Positions 9,587 through 19,700 of a stretch of DNA of 64,000 bases are shown one piece after another. Below the pieces are notes generated by a model. The model was not told where the DNA came from. It saw only the letters and a list, made by a program, of their open reading frames with translations, and did not search any database. This stretch comes from Nitzschia sp. DOCU1 (taxonomy: Eukaryota; Bacillariophyta; Bacillariophyceae; Bacillariales; Bacillariaceae). The position numbers and the translations under genes were made by a program. The stretch covers positions 1,178,001 through 1,242,000 of the forward strand of contig OX596001.1 of NCBI GenBank assembly GCA_951394045.1. Reading direction: 5' to 3'. Each line of letters opens with the position of its first letter. Position 1 is the first letter of the stretch.

Positions 9587-10261
9587 GGAGGGTACAATCG
9601 CAAAAGATTGCGGTTTCAATCGTAAAGTATCTTGTGAGTGAAATGCAAACGATGGGCACGACGAGAGTGGTTTTCGGGGAACATCAAAGAATGCCAACCA
9701 AAATACCCTCGGAACGGAAATGAATTCTTTGGCACATCGGCGAAATTACGTGGCTGACTTGTTCGATCGCAGTGGCGTTCCTCTCGCCCCTCCTGCCTCC
9801 CCCGTTTCGGAACCGATAGACTTGGCCTCTTGATCAATGATATATTGAAAACGTTTGTGTTAAGGGTATACTGGAAAGCAACTATTAGCGACTACTAGCT
9901 AGATTGTACTCCCAGACAGGGCTCATGGAGAGAGTCACAAGTGGATCCAGAACCGAATGATAACTAGTCAAAATGGTCGTTTTGTTCGTCTTAGTCTATC
10001 TTCCCTGCCGCCGCGTGCGTCGCGGCCGGCAGGTCGGCGTCACCGTCTGTTCGCCTGCCGCGCCGGCCGCAGACGCTTCGCGACTCATTCGACCACCCGT
10101 CTCGATGGCGCCGTGAAAAATTTGACAATGACGCATCGCAGCATCATCCTACCGGTAGATGCACATTTTGTCGTTCCCCCCCCCTTGGCACTCGTCGCGA
10201 CCTTGAACACCCCCTCTAGCGTTTAGCCGGGCCCCACAGAGTCCCCCTGGGTACAATCAAA
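9587..10261. promoter_or_regulatory. Divergent intergenic region, pirin / PDI-like
   Basis: This 675-bp space between two divergent starts must hold both promoters. It includes a GC-rich stretch (about 10005-10090) with 9-bp inverted arms GCGGCCGGC (10022-10030) and GCCGGCCGC (10062-10070), and a poly-C run near 10185. No recognised transcription-factor site can be claimed. A degraded version lies before the PDI relic at 6172. Confidence 0.45.
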
Positions 10262-13006
10262 ATGAACGAAACAGCAGTGAAGAAGAGGACGTCGCGACGG
10301 CAAGAGTTAACGTTAGAGAAATCGAATGGCGGTGCTGCCATTTGCAAAAGCGATCGCTCTTTGCGGCCCCCCCGCCGCCGTCGTTCCGGATCACGGCATT
10401 ACACTTTGTTTTCATGCTTTGCTGTTATGTGCTTGTGGTTCGTTCCGAATGTGGCGAATGGATTTTCCGTCACGCCGACGCCAGAGGACGACAAAGTCGA
10501 CCAGGATTCAGAGAATACCCCCAGCCGTCCTACCAGAGAAACAACCGAAGAAGCAGTCGCTACTAAAGATCATCAGCGTGACCCCTTTGTCCCATTCAGG
10601 TCGGAAGATGGGGTCATGACGTTTGACTTTACGCAAGGCGTCGACTTGAGACACGCCAACCGGTTTGTAAAGGAGAGCGCCAAGAATCCACAAGGCGACG
10701 ACAAGGAAGACGAGGATACTTTGGCTACCAAAGATGCGAATAATGAATCATCGTCTTCCTTGTTTGTGACTCTGACAAGTGTGGAGGAACTCCAAGAATT
10801 GCTATTGCCTAGCAGTAGTAGTAGCAACGACGACGACGAGGCGGACGACACAGCCTCGCCAGGCCTATGGACCTTGCTCGTGTACAATCCGACTACAAAT
10901 GAATGTCCCGCTAGTACTCGATTGTTGCCTTTGTTTCACGCGGCCATTCGAGGTATACTATCGGAATTCTCTAGTTTCAATCGACAAAACTTGGGATTTG
11001 GACTCATTCCGGCACAATCATCGACCATGCCCTTGATTAAAACCTTGCAATTATCGTTTACGCCGACGATTGTCTTTTTGAAACGACAAGCCATCAATGA
11101 CGACGAAGACGAGTACGAATATCATTTGTGGACGATACCCTATGAGGGATCGACTCGTACTCTTTACGAGTTACAAGAAGGATTTCGTCACTTTTGGTCA
11201 CGTTTGATGCATTCTCAAGTCCGGCATCGCGTACGAGAATTGCCAGACGCTGCCATGCAACAACAAACGTTTTTGGAAGGTCTGACTCTTTCGGTATCCA
11301 CCATGCAGGATTTGCAAGATTTGGTGCTACAGCCAGAATATGGCATGTTTCCTGCCACTGTCGACGACGAGTCATCGTTGCCTTTGGATCCCTTGTTGTC
11401 GCAGGAGGAACAAGACTGGATTCGATCCTTGTGGAAGCATGGCAACTTTCAAAGTCAAGACCTCTGGGTGATTTGCCGTTGTGAACAAGAACTACTAGAG
11501 ACGGAAACAGATGACAAAGAAACCACAACTACTACCACCATGGATCAAGTGGCGGCCGTACTCTCCAGTCATCATCAAGTGGCCTTTTGTATCTTTCCGG
11601 CCGCGTCTTGCCCCATATCTTCCATGATGTCGACTTTTGAGGAGGATGAGAATAATAGTCTGCCAAGACAAGTTTGGGGGAATCAATCCAAACTTGTTTC
11701 GATATATCGAGTAAATGGCGAGGGCGACAACTCTACGTTGCAGTTAATGCATACCATGACGAACGATCCAACAACGACACCATCACTTTTGCAACTCTTG
11801 GCCCGCCTTTTGAGACCCAATGTTTTGTGGTGGGATCGACAATCCACGACTCCCATTGCATTTGCACCCTACTACGAGGTTCATGCGGTGTTGATTGTGG
11901 ACTTGGTCGAACATGTCAAGGACTCTACATCGCTACTTGCGACGGTAGTGGCCGAGTTTGGTCAGGTTTGTCAGAACTTTCACATGAAGCTTTCTGGCGA
12001 TTCTTCTTGGAGTTCTATTACTTCGGCAATCGAACAAGACATGGTGTGTTTGATCGTTCCATCTACCGAAACGCGTGTCTTGACTACCTTTGGCATCGAC
12101 ATTTGGTCGACTTTGGATGAACGGGTCGCCAGCTACAAAAAGCAGTCTAATGACGAAAACAGCAAAGGAGACGCTCGTACAGGCAGTTTTGATGCGGATG
12201 GCACTGCAACACCCACCCCCGTCCTTCCAGTCTTGTTGTTGACAAATCGGACCGAAACGCGAGGAGTCCAACGCTACTATTTGGATCCACCGCTATCCAC
12301 GCAGCCCGGCGAGTTGAGTCGTTTTGTTCAGGCCTTTTGGAACGGCGACTTGTATCCGGAACTTCACAGTACTGCCAACTTTGGTGGTACCTCATCGTCT
12401 CAAACAGAACGACGTCTTTCCAAGCCTCGTCAAAATTCCCATGGAGTCGCTGAATGGACCACCTATCATCACCACTTTCACATGGACGGCGGCGCGCCGC
12501 CTATACAACAACAAGGAGCGAATCAGGAACGCCTCAAATACAACCCGCCTCCTCATTCACTCTTGATGATTTATGCACCTACCTGTGGGCATTGTAAACG
12601 CTTGAGCATTGCCTGGAATTCGTTGGGCCGGCTCGTTCGACATTTGAAATGGGATTCATGGCTTCAAGTGGCTCGATTGGATGTGACACGAGAGGAATTC
12701 ACCGCTGTGGGAGCCTCCTTGTTGCCCAGTGTCTATTACTACTACAATGGTGACGGCGGCAGCAGCGACGACAAAAGTGGAAGCAAGACGTATCCACTTT
12801 GGTTTCAACGACGGGAAGTTGGATCAGTGAGTGATCCATTGGAAATTATCGATTGGCTCTTGGATGTGGGAGTAGGATTGCAGGCCGGCGAGTTGTTAGA
12901 GTCATTACTGGCCGTACAGCAAGACTCGCACGCTGCTACCGGTGATTCTGAAGACTCAAACGACGACGACGAAGCACCAAGTCTTGACGATAGCTCGTCA
13001 CAGTAG
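10262..13006 (+). CDS. Thioredoxin-fold / protein disulfide isomerase-like protein
   Basis: A 914-aa protein. A basic N-terminus is followed by a hydrophobic segment (about residues 46-68, FSCFAVMCLWFVPNVANGFS), which should act as a signal anchor or uncleaved signal. A Ser/Asp-rich stretch follows, then a region (about 160-285) with the outline of a thioredoxin fold but no CxxC. The C-terminal part has a clear active site, YAPTCGHCKR (Cys775, Cys778), with a following cis-Pro type segment LLPSVYYYY, as in PDI a-domains. The tail is acidic (EDSNDDDEAPSLDD) and lacks a KDEL/HDEL-type retrieval signal. It probably acts as a thiol oxidoreductase in the secretory route, possibly membrane-tethered. 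It is much longer than canonical PDIs (about 500 aa). A dead 5' fragment lies at 6172-6500. Confidence 0.85.
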   Translation: MNETAVKKRTSRRQELTLEKSNGGAAICKSDRSLRPPRRRRSGSRHYTLFSCFAVMCLWFVPNVANGFSVTPTPEDDKVDQDSENTPSRPTRETTEEAVATKDHQRDPFVPFRSEDGVMTFDFTQGVDLRHANRFVKESAKNPQGDDKEDEDTLATKDANNESSSSLFVTLTSVEELQELLLPSSSSSNDDDEADDTASPGLWTLLVYNPTTNECPASTRLLPLFHAAIRGILSEFSSFNRQNLGFGLIPAQSSTMPLIKTLQLSFTPTIVFLKRQAINDDEDEYEYHLWTIPYEGSTRTLYELQEGFRHFWSRLMHSQVRHRVRELPDAAMQQQTFLEGLTLSVSTMQDLQDLVLQPEYGMFPATVDDESSLPLDPLLSQEEQDWIRSLWKHGNFQSQDLWVICRCEQELLETETDDKETTTTTTMDQVAAVLSSHHQVAFCIFPAASCPISSMMSTFEEDENNSLPRQVWGNQSKLVSIYRVNGEGDNSTLQLMHTMTNDPTTTPSLLQLLARLLRPNVLWWDRQSTTPIAFAPYYEVHAVLIVDLVEHVKDSTSLLATVVAEFGQVCQNFHMKLSGDSSWSSITSAIEQDMVCLIVPSTETRVLTTFGIDIWSTLDERVASYKKQSNDENSKGDARTGSFDADGTATPTPVLPVLLLTNRTETRGVQRYYLDPPLSTQPGELSRFVQAFWNGDLYPELHSTANFGGTSSSQTERRLSKPRQNSHGVAEWTTYHHHFHMDGGAPPIQQQGANQERLKYNPPPHSLLMIYAPTCGHCKRLSIAWNSLGRLVRHLKWDSWLQVARLDVTREEFTAVGASLLPSVYYYYNGDGGSSDDKSGSKTYPLWFQRREVGSVSDPLEIIDWLLDVGVGLQAGELLESLLAVQQDSHAATGDSEDSNDDDEAPSLDDSSSQ

Positions 13007-13332
13007 TTGAAGCAGGTGACGAGATCCGTCACCATTGATGAAAGATCATCCTTTGATCTTTTGGAGGCATAGCTAGCTGCACACAATATAAAGCAAAGTA
13101 ACTCTTCAGAAAAGAGATGATTCTTCTTCGTAGCTTCCGATGAGGTCAATGTATGGCCTTCGCGCCCTTTTCAATCTTCCAAGTCCAGGTCGAATCAGTC
13201 GAAAACACGTCATTAATGACATCATCTGGCGAAATCTGCGTCCGAGATCGACCTCTTTCTATTTCCGCTCATTTCTGATTTCATCGGTAACTTGTTACGA
13301 CTTACTTTCGGACCGAGAGCCTCATCCCAGTC
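13007..13332. other. Intergenic spacer between co-directional genes
   Basis: 3' flank of the PDI-like gene and 5' flank of the plastid protein gene. No additional gene or clear regulatory element is seen. Confidence 0.5.
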
Positions 13333-14268
13333 ATGGTCTTCTCGAGCTGCAAGACGAGACTATTACTCTTATTGCTTTCCGTGCAAGCGTCAGCGTCGTT
13401 CGTCGGTGCCTTTTCGTCCCCGGTCCTCATTCGTCGCGAAATCGCAAACCTTCCGCCACATTATGCGTGGCGGCCGGACGCACTTTCCAGCCATCCCAAA
13501 GTCACCCCTGGTGGATCGACATCTTTGAGAGCTTCTTCGACCGATAGTGATCCCTCTTTTTTATCCAAAATCAATTCTCTCTATTTTGGATTATGGTCCA
13601 TATTCTTAACCTACGGTCTCTTTTTGAGTCCAGGCCAAGTAGGCGATCCGAATGATCTCCAAATCATTCAAGCCTATATGGATAATCCCACGGCTCCCTT
13701 GGGCATTAATCCTATTTTTCTTGTCATTTTCAATGGACTCGGAGTCCTGCCCTTTGTCGCGGCGCAACTGGCGTGTCCTCAAGGAGCCAAATCGGGATTA
13801 CCAGCCGCACCGTTTTTCGGGGCTGGATTGGCCATGGGATTTGGTGGATCTGGCATTTATTTGAGTTTTCGAGACAAGCCTGTCGACAAAAAGACAAAAT
13901 CGGAGGCATCGTGGTTCACACGCAATGTGTTGGAAAACAAATTGGCAAGTGTTGGTGCCATTGGATTGCTAGGAGCTGGAGTCCTATCGTCGGCCATGGC
14001 ATCCTCATCATCCTACACGGATTTTAGCAGTGTCGTGTCGGAATACATGACATTGCTTCAAACTAGCAAGTTCGTCAGTGTCAGTTCCTTGGACTTGGTA
14101 GTCTTTACCATTGCTACGTCATCCTTGATTCCCCGTGACTATCAATTGAGAGTTGGTGAAGACAAAGATGATGGACTCGGCCAAAAGATTGCCCTGGGTA
14201 GTGTCCTTGTGCCGATTTTGGGAGCCGCCTTGTATTGTCTATGGCGACCAAGTTTGCCGGAAGAGTAA
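13333..14268 (+). CDS. Plastid-targeted multi-pass membrane protein, unknown function
   Basis: 311 aa. The N-terminus (LLLLLLSVQASASFVGAFSS) is a signal peptide followed by the Ala/Phe junction typical of diatom bipartite plastid presequences (ASAFAP-like, here VGA-FSS), then a Ser/Arg-rich transit-like stretch to about residue 70. The mature part has about six hydrophobic segments, near residues 86-103, 122-145, 157-175, 203-225, 248-265 and 286-305. The conserved-looking loop SPGQVGDPNDLQII and the segment NPIFLVIFNGLGVLPFVAA suggest a thylakoid or envelope protein of the kind shared by algae and cyanobacteria, but I do not recognise a named family. The ATG at 13333 is chosen because it immediately precedes the signal peptide. 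Confidence 0.8.
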   Translation: MVFSSCKTRLLLLLLSVQASASFVGAFSSPVLIRREIANLPPHYAWRPDALSSHPKVTPGGSTSLRASSTDSDPSFLSKINSLYFGLWSIFLTYGLFLSPGQVGDPNDLQIIQAYMDNPTAPLGINPIFLVIFNGLGVLPFVAAQLACPQGAKSGLPAAPFFGAGLAMGFGGSGIYLSFRDKPVDKKTKSEASWFTRNVLENKLASVGAIGLLGAGVLSSAMASSSSYTDFSSVVSEYMTLLQTSKFVSVSSLDLVVFTIATSSLIPRDYQLRVGEDKDDGLGQKIALGSVLVPILGAALYCLWRPSLPEE

Positions 14269-15203
14269 ACAATGCGGGAGCTTTCTGATACAGTTCTAAA
14301 TCTAGTTTAGAGCAACAATATGGTTCCAATAGTACGATTTTGCTAGAGGCGTTACCAAGCGGAAGATTCTTTGTGCGCAGAGAATGATGACGTACTTGTA
14401 AAGTCCTCAAAGTAGTACATGTGAAAGGTAAAAGGAACAACGCCACTTCCTGCTTTGGGATGCTAATGGCTGCAGCGACCGGTAGTAGTAGTACCCTGCA
14501 CAGTCAAACGAGTCGAATCGTCTCGAAGAATAATCAATCGACGACAGCGTTTGGTTGTGCAGTCGCACTATAGTTAGTTAGTCGTTGTGCGACCAGAGAA
14601 AGGCCCAATTCGAAATGCGACAAAAATACGCGAATCAATGATCTTCATTCGTTCAGAGAAATGACCGCCTGGGAATGTGTTTAAGTGTAAATTATCTTGG
14701 CCGCAGTCGTAGGTACGTACAATTTGAGTTTGCGTTGACAAAGTTCAACAAAAGTGCAGCAAGATTCTTACATGGGCCTTTGCGAACTATGACCCTGCCA
14801 TTGTACTGAGTCAGCAACAATCGAAAACTGACCATGAGCACTATGTTGGAGGCAACACCGTGATAGGATCTTATTGTTTGGAGGGCTCGATTTGTTGCCC
14901 CCCGGGTTCTTACAGACGTCCCACAACAGACCTTAGTCAGTGGCGTTGTCCATATCGGCCTACAGAAGTTGCAATCGTTTCGCGGGTTTTGCGAGTCGTC
15001 GAGTTCCGGACACTTAAATTTGCCCAAAAATTGCCCAAAAATCGAACCTTTTCTGGGTTTTCTCATCTCACAAAGCGACTAGTTTAAAGAACGAACCGGT
15101 TTCGTAAACTTTGAGTTACGCTGGTTGTGGGACTGTAATTTTCAGTCTGCCTAGAGCTGCGCTTCGTTCGTGCAGTGGCAGTCTTTTTCAGGCAAAAAAC
15201 AGC
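14269..15203. other. Intergenic spacer, nothing recognised
   Basis: 935 bp without a supportable gene. Short open frames on both strands lack start context, family features or composition expected of protein. Confidence 0.5.
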
Positions 15204-15992
15204 ATGTGCAAAATCCTTCTTTTGGCAGTTTCGTTGGCGTCAGGCCTCTTCGTGACTTGCCATGCATGGATTCCGCTTCCTGCTGATTTATGCAAAATTA
15301 CTGGAGTGAAACGAATCGAAACGACGAGATGCGAAAAAATCGCGTATTTTTCACGTGTCCAGGCACCTACTACCTCGGCCCTGGGCGTGGATAAGCGGTG
15401 GTTTGTTCCTGACGATGAACAAGAAGAAAATGACGATGATGACTTGCCGGAGGGGTGGGTTACCAACGAAATGCTTCAGAAGGATCTTTTAGCCGATCCA
15501 CAAGTCAAGCGCAAAAATAAAAAGAAAGGTGGTTACAAGCCTCTGGACAATCGCGATCACCTCCCGTTTGCGGTACAAGAGATTACGCCGGACCCATACA
15601 CACGCCCCGAAGTCAAAAATCAACGCAAAATCAAAGCTCCCAACAAACTGCCAAAGTCGGACTTGTTGAGCTCCCGGCTCAGTCTAGTCAGCGGCGACGG
15701 CAAGGACAATACCTCCGCTACAGGTACTCTTTTAGGAGAATTTCAGCTGGACAAATCGACGACGTGTGGAGACATTATTTCTTTGGCCAATGGTCGTCAT
15801 TACAAGGTAGAAACGGCACGGTGTCAATACAAATATGCGGGTGGACAACGATTTGTCATGATACGCAAGATTCTAGAAGTCAAGGAAATTTCTCGAGCCA
15901 TTCAAGAAGCCCAACTCGAGCAATTGCTATCCGTTGCCGTCTCTGACAATAATAATGACGATGACTATTTGGAATCCGAAGGAACATTGTAG
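15204..15992 (+). CDS. Exported or organelle-targeted protein of unknown function
   Basis: 262 aa from the ATG at 15204. This start is preferred because it begins directly with a signal peptide (MCKILLLAVSLASGLFVTCHAW). The open frame extends upstream only through a TTG. After the signal comes an acidic patch (EEQEENDDDDLPEGW), a Lys/Pro-rich middle (about residues 95-160) and a more ordered C-terminal part (about 175-245). The latter has FQLDKSTTCGDI, ANGRHYKVETARCQYKYAGG and KILEVKEI, an arrangement seen in small stramenopile plastid-associated proteins of unknown role. The tail is acidic. No catalytic motif is visible. Plastid localisation is possible but the signal junction lacks a clear ASAFAP motif. 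Confidence 0.7.
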   Translation: MCKILLLAVSLASGLFVTCHAWIPLPADLCKITGVKRIETTRCEKIAYFSRVQAPTTSALGVDKRWFVPDDEQEENDDDDLPEGWVTNEMLQKDLLADPQVKRKNKKKGGYKPLDNRDHLPFAVQEITPDPYTRPEVKNQRKIKAPNKLPKSDLLSSRLSLVSGDGKDNTSATGTLLGEFQLDKSTTCGDIISLANGRHYKVETARCQYKYAGGQRFVMIRKILEVKEISRAIQEAQLEQLLSVAVSDNNNDDDYLESEGTL

Positions 15993-16787
15993 GGTGGAGT
16001 CAACGACTACTAGTCTAAGCAGAACCAATTAGAATTGCAATGTCCCACTTCAACTACACGGCAACGGCAGCGTCACCATTAGAGCGAGGGATAACAAGAC
16101 GTGGTGCCCCTGTTATATACCTACACAACACATGTTGTGACAGGTGAGTATAGTACAAAGAGTTTCACAACGACTTCAGCTAGTAGATTTACCGGAGAAT
16201 GACTTGGATGCTTCTAAAACGGAACTTGGTTGTAATTGTCGACTTGCGAACGTAGAGACGCGCAAAAGCCAGTACAGGTCACAACCAAGGAGCTTTGTGA
16301 ACGAGAGAATAAAGTAATGTAACTGCTGGAGGCGGCACCAATGTAATGCATAGCCACTATCTTGGCCGGAACGACGAGACCGCACTCTTTAGTTCGGCTT
16401 AAGTCGATACGTAACGCGTTGGTGCGCGCTGTTGCGCGCGACATGCAGTGCCTCGGCGCGGCGGAGCCACACGCGACAAGTGCTATGGGCTAGCATACTA
16501 CTATGTAGTAGCTAGCTATTCTTTCGGCACTACCCCCGACATGGCTCGGTATCACGACCAGTTATAGAGGTATTGTAGTTTCGTTACTTCGTTGCTATTG
16601 AAGTTAAAGTATGTAAATCATTTTTTCAGGTCAATCATCTTTTTTTGGTTTTCAATTGGAAATAGTTGATAGTTCTCATCTCGTTTCGTGTCTTTCATTA
16701 TTTTCATTTCCGTTCGCATTCTTTTTCTTTTCTTCGTAAAGCTCAATTCCACACTAGCATGAGTGCGTTTCGAGACACGCCGTCTCC
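15993..16787. other. Convergent intergenic region
   Basis: 3' flanks of the gene ending at 15992 and of the giant minus-strand gene ending at 16788. T-rich sequence at 16615-16740 lies just past the stop of the giant gene. A short perfect-looking inverted repeat is at 16489-16516. No gene is supported. Confidence 0.5.
16489..16516. repeat. Short inverted repeat
   Basis: Arms GCTAGC-TACTAC and GTAGTA-GCTAGC, separated by TAT with one bulged base, form a 28-bp hairpin. It lies between two convergent genes. Its function is unknown. Confidence 0.6.
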
Positions 16788-19700
16788 TTAAATGTCGGGT
16801 TCACCGCAAGTGCAGCACTCGCAAGCAATCATATCACAGTCAACCGAAATGGTGGAGAGTCGCTTCTGGTACATGTTATTGCACATTTCTTTGCTGACTT
16901 CGGCCTTGTCAGTTCCACTTCCGCCAACATCGCTGGACAGACCATTCTTGTTGCCCAGGTTGTTGAAGTGGAATGTCGCAGCCTCCAAGTTCGGCAGGTT
17001 AGCCAACTCGGTTGGAATTCCTCCTTCCAACTGGTTTCCGTGCAAGTACAACTGCTTGAGGCGCGGCGGTTGTCCCAACTCCGTTGGGATGGTACCCGTC
17101 AATTGGTTGTCATCCATCATGACGCGGCGCAAGTTCAAACTGCCGAGGTTGGCCGGGATCGTTCCACCGATTTCATTGTTTTCCATCATCATGACCTGCA
17201 AATCAGGCATGGTGCTGGGAATGTTATCAGGCAATGATCCGGTGAAACGATTGTAGGCAATGTCCCAGTACACCATGTCAGGGTATCGGAAGATAAATCC
17301 AGGCATGGGTCCTTCGAACTGGTTGAAGGCAAGGACAAAGGTGTCCAATTCGGACAAGGACGAGTAGTCAGATGGGAAAGTTCCGGTAATCATGTTATCG
17401 GACAAGGTCAACTCATACAGAGAAGACAAGATCGACAACTCGGGGGCCAGAGTTCCTTGGAGACCGTTGTCGTGGATACGTAGAACCTCCATCTGTTCCA
17501 CACGGTTGCACGGGTCCAAACCGAGACGGTTGTACCAGTCACACTCGTGCAAGTCAGACAACCACATGTCGTTCTCCAACCAATCTCCTCCATCCGTCTC
17601 GCAGAAGAAGACGGTGATGGCGTATCGTTGACGAATACGTTCCGATTGGAATTCCAACACATCCTTTCCAGTACGCAACCAGTCACGTGCCTTGGATTGA
17701 CACGTTCCTGGGATATCCATGAGTGCAAGATAACTTGGAGGCATATTGGGGCCAAGACCTTTCATGACGGCTTGGCAAGCCGCATCGTTGGCACAAGGGG
17801 CAAGTCCACTAGGGAACATTTTATCTGTGGCGGTCGGGGCATTGGGGTTATTTCCGAAGAGCGATTCGCCGGTAGTTGGCGCTGCCATCACTGTAGCCGG
17901 GGCGGTGACGTTGGCCAAACCTCCAGCAACCACACCAAGGGCAAGGAAGGTCCAAGCAGCGCATGGAACACCAGTGACGGGCTTGGGCTCGTCGTCCTCT
18001 TCCTCGGTGTACTCGCTCAAATCATCGGGCACAGAATTCAAAATTTCATCATCTTCATCCAAGGGAGACGAAGGCTCAGTAGCAACCATGTCTCTTGGGC
18101 GATCGAAGGGCGCATCGGGGGTGGCTCCAGCCCAATCATAGTTGGGTTCAGACTTTTTCCAGAGCGCGTCATCGGGCAAGTCCCTGTCCCAGCTGTAGTC
18201 GGGTTCCGGCTCTTCGCCTTCACCAGGACGAGGAACAGCGGCCAATTGGTCCGGACGAGCTCCGCTCCTGCAAGAGAGAGGGAGTGTGAGGAAAAACAAA
18301 AAAGTAAGAAACCAGGGAGAAACGAAAGCGAGATGCTGGATTGCCAGGCGAGACTTACCAATCATAAACGGGCTCATTCTTCTTCCAGAGTGCATCTTCG
18401 GGCTTGTCACCCGACCATTCAGCCAAGGGCTTGTCTACCGTCCAGTCCGCGTCGGGGCTGGCAACCTTGTACAAGGCGTCCTCTGGCTTATCAGACGACC
18501 AGTCAAAGTCAGGCTCGTCTCCTTCGCCGGGACGAGGCACGGCCGACAACTTGTCAGGACGAGCTCCGCTCCTTAAAAAACATACAACAAAGGCACAAAA
18601 GAGTGAGATTACGTCCTGAAACGCACCAAATGTCATCACAAAGTGATAAAACGAGACTTACCAATCATACACGGGCTCATTCTTCTTCCAAAGGGCATCC
18701 TCCGGCTTGTCAACGTCCCAGTTGGCATCGGGTCCTCCGCGTGGGTGACGGTCCCAGTCGTAGGGCTGCTCGTCTTCTTCGTCCTCTTCCATAGATGTTG
18801 GACGAGGGATAGCATTAATCGCACCAGGTCGTTCGAAGGGTTCGTCCTCGTCGTCTGGGGCGACAGGAACATGGGGATGGCGTTGCCATCCGTACTCGGG
18901 CTCGTCGGGCATCTTGGGGCGGCCGTCTCGAGGGATAGATCGCACATCTCCTGGGCGTTCGTAAAGGTCATCTTCTTCGGGCATTCCAGGCACCGTTCCG
19001 GCAGGAGGACGTTGCCAAGTCAATTCTGGGAAGTCCTCATCCTTGGGCTTGCCATCTCGAGGAATGGATCGCACGTCACCTGGGCGGTCGTAAATATCCT
19101 CTTCGTCGGGCGTTCCAGGGACCTTGCCCGCAGGTGGTCGCTGCCAAATCATCTCGGGGAAGTCCTCATCCTTCGGCTTGCCATCTCGAGGAATGGAGCG
19201 CACGTCACCGGGACGGTCAAACAAATCAGATTCATCGGGCATTCCGGGGACGGGCTGTTCCGGAGTACGCTGCCAAATCATCTCGGGGAAGTCCTCATCC
19301 TTGGGCTTACCATCTCGAGGAATGGAGCGCACGTCACCGGGACGGTCAAACAAATCAGATTCATCGGGCATTCCGGGGACGGGTTGTTCCGGAGTTCGCT
19401 GCCAAGTCAATTCAGGGAAATTTTCATCCTTGGGCTTGCCATCTCGAGGGATGGAGCGCACATCGCCAGGGCGATCAAACAAATCAGATTCATCGGGAAT
19501 TCCGGGGACAGGTTGTTCCGGCGTTCGCTGCCAAGTCAATTCAGGGAAATCTTCATCCTTGGGTTTGCCATCTCGAGGGATGGAGCGCACATCGCCAGGG
19601 CGATCAAACAAATCAGATTCATCGGGAATTCCGGGGACAGGTTGTTCCGGAGTACGCTGCCAAGTCAATTCAGGGAAATTTTCATCCTTGGGTTTGCCAT

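Larger units (their letters stand above)
6604..10600. repeat. Three-gene cassette (tandem segmental duplication, unit 2)
   Basis: Downstream partner of 4125-6500. It contains the trefoil-like gene, the complete pirin gene and the start of the complete PDI-like gene. The junction between units lies between about 6500 and 6604, where PDI 5' homology ends and the trefoil upstream region restarts. The PDI body beyond about 10600 is not represented in unit 1. Confidence 0.75.

Noticed and set aside
9587..9697. N-terminal extension of pirin by 37 residues to a TTG at 9697
   Set aside because: Diatom nuclear genes start at ATG. The extension is not shown to be conserved and lies in the divergent promoter region.
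16788..18410. A stand-alone 540-aa LRR gene starting in intron 2 or exon 2
   Set aside because: The N-terminal 48 residues would come from the intron and antisense-like sequence. The splice acceptor before SGARPDQL gives a better model that continues the giant frame.
18355..18639. A separate 94-codon gene overlapping exon 2
   Set aside because: Its upstream part translates intron 1 and its end lies in a splice donor. It is explained fully as exon 2.
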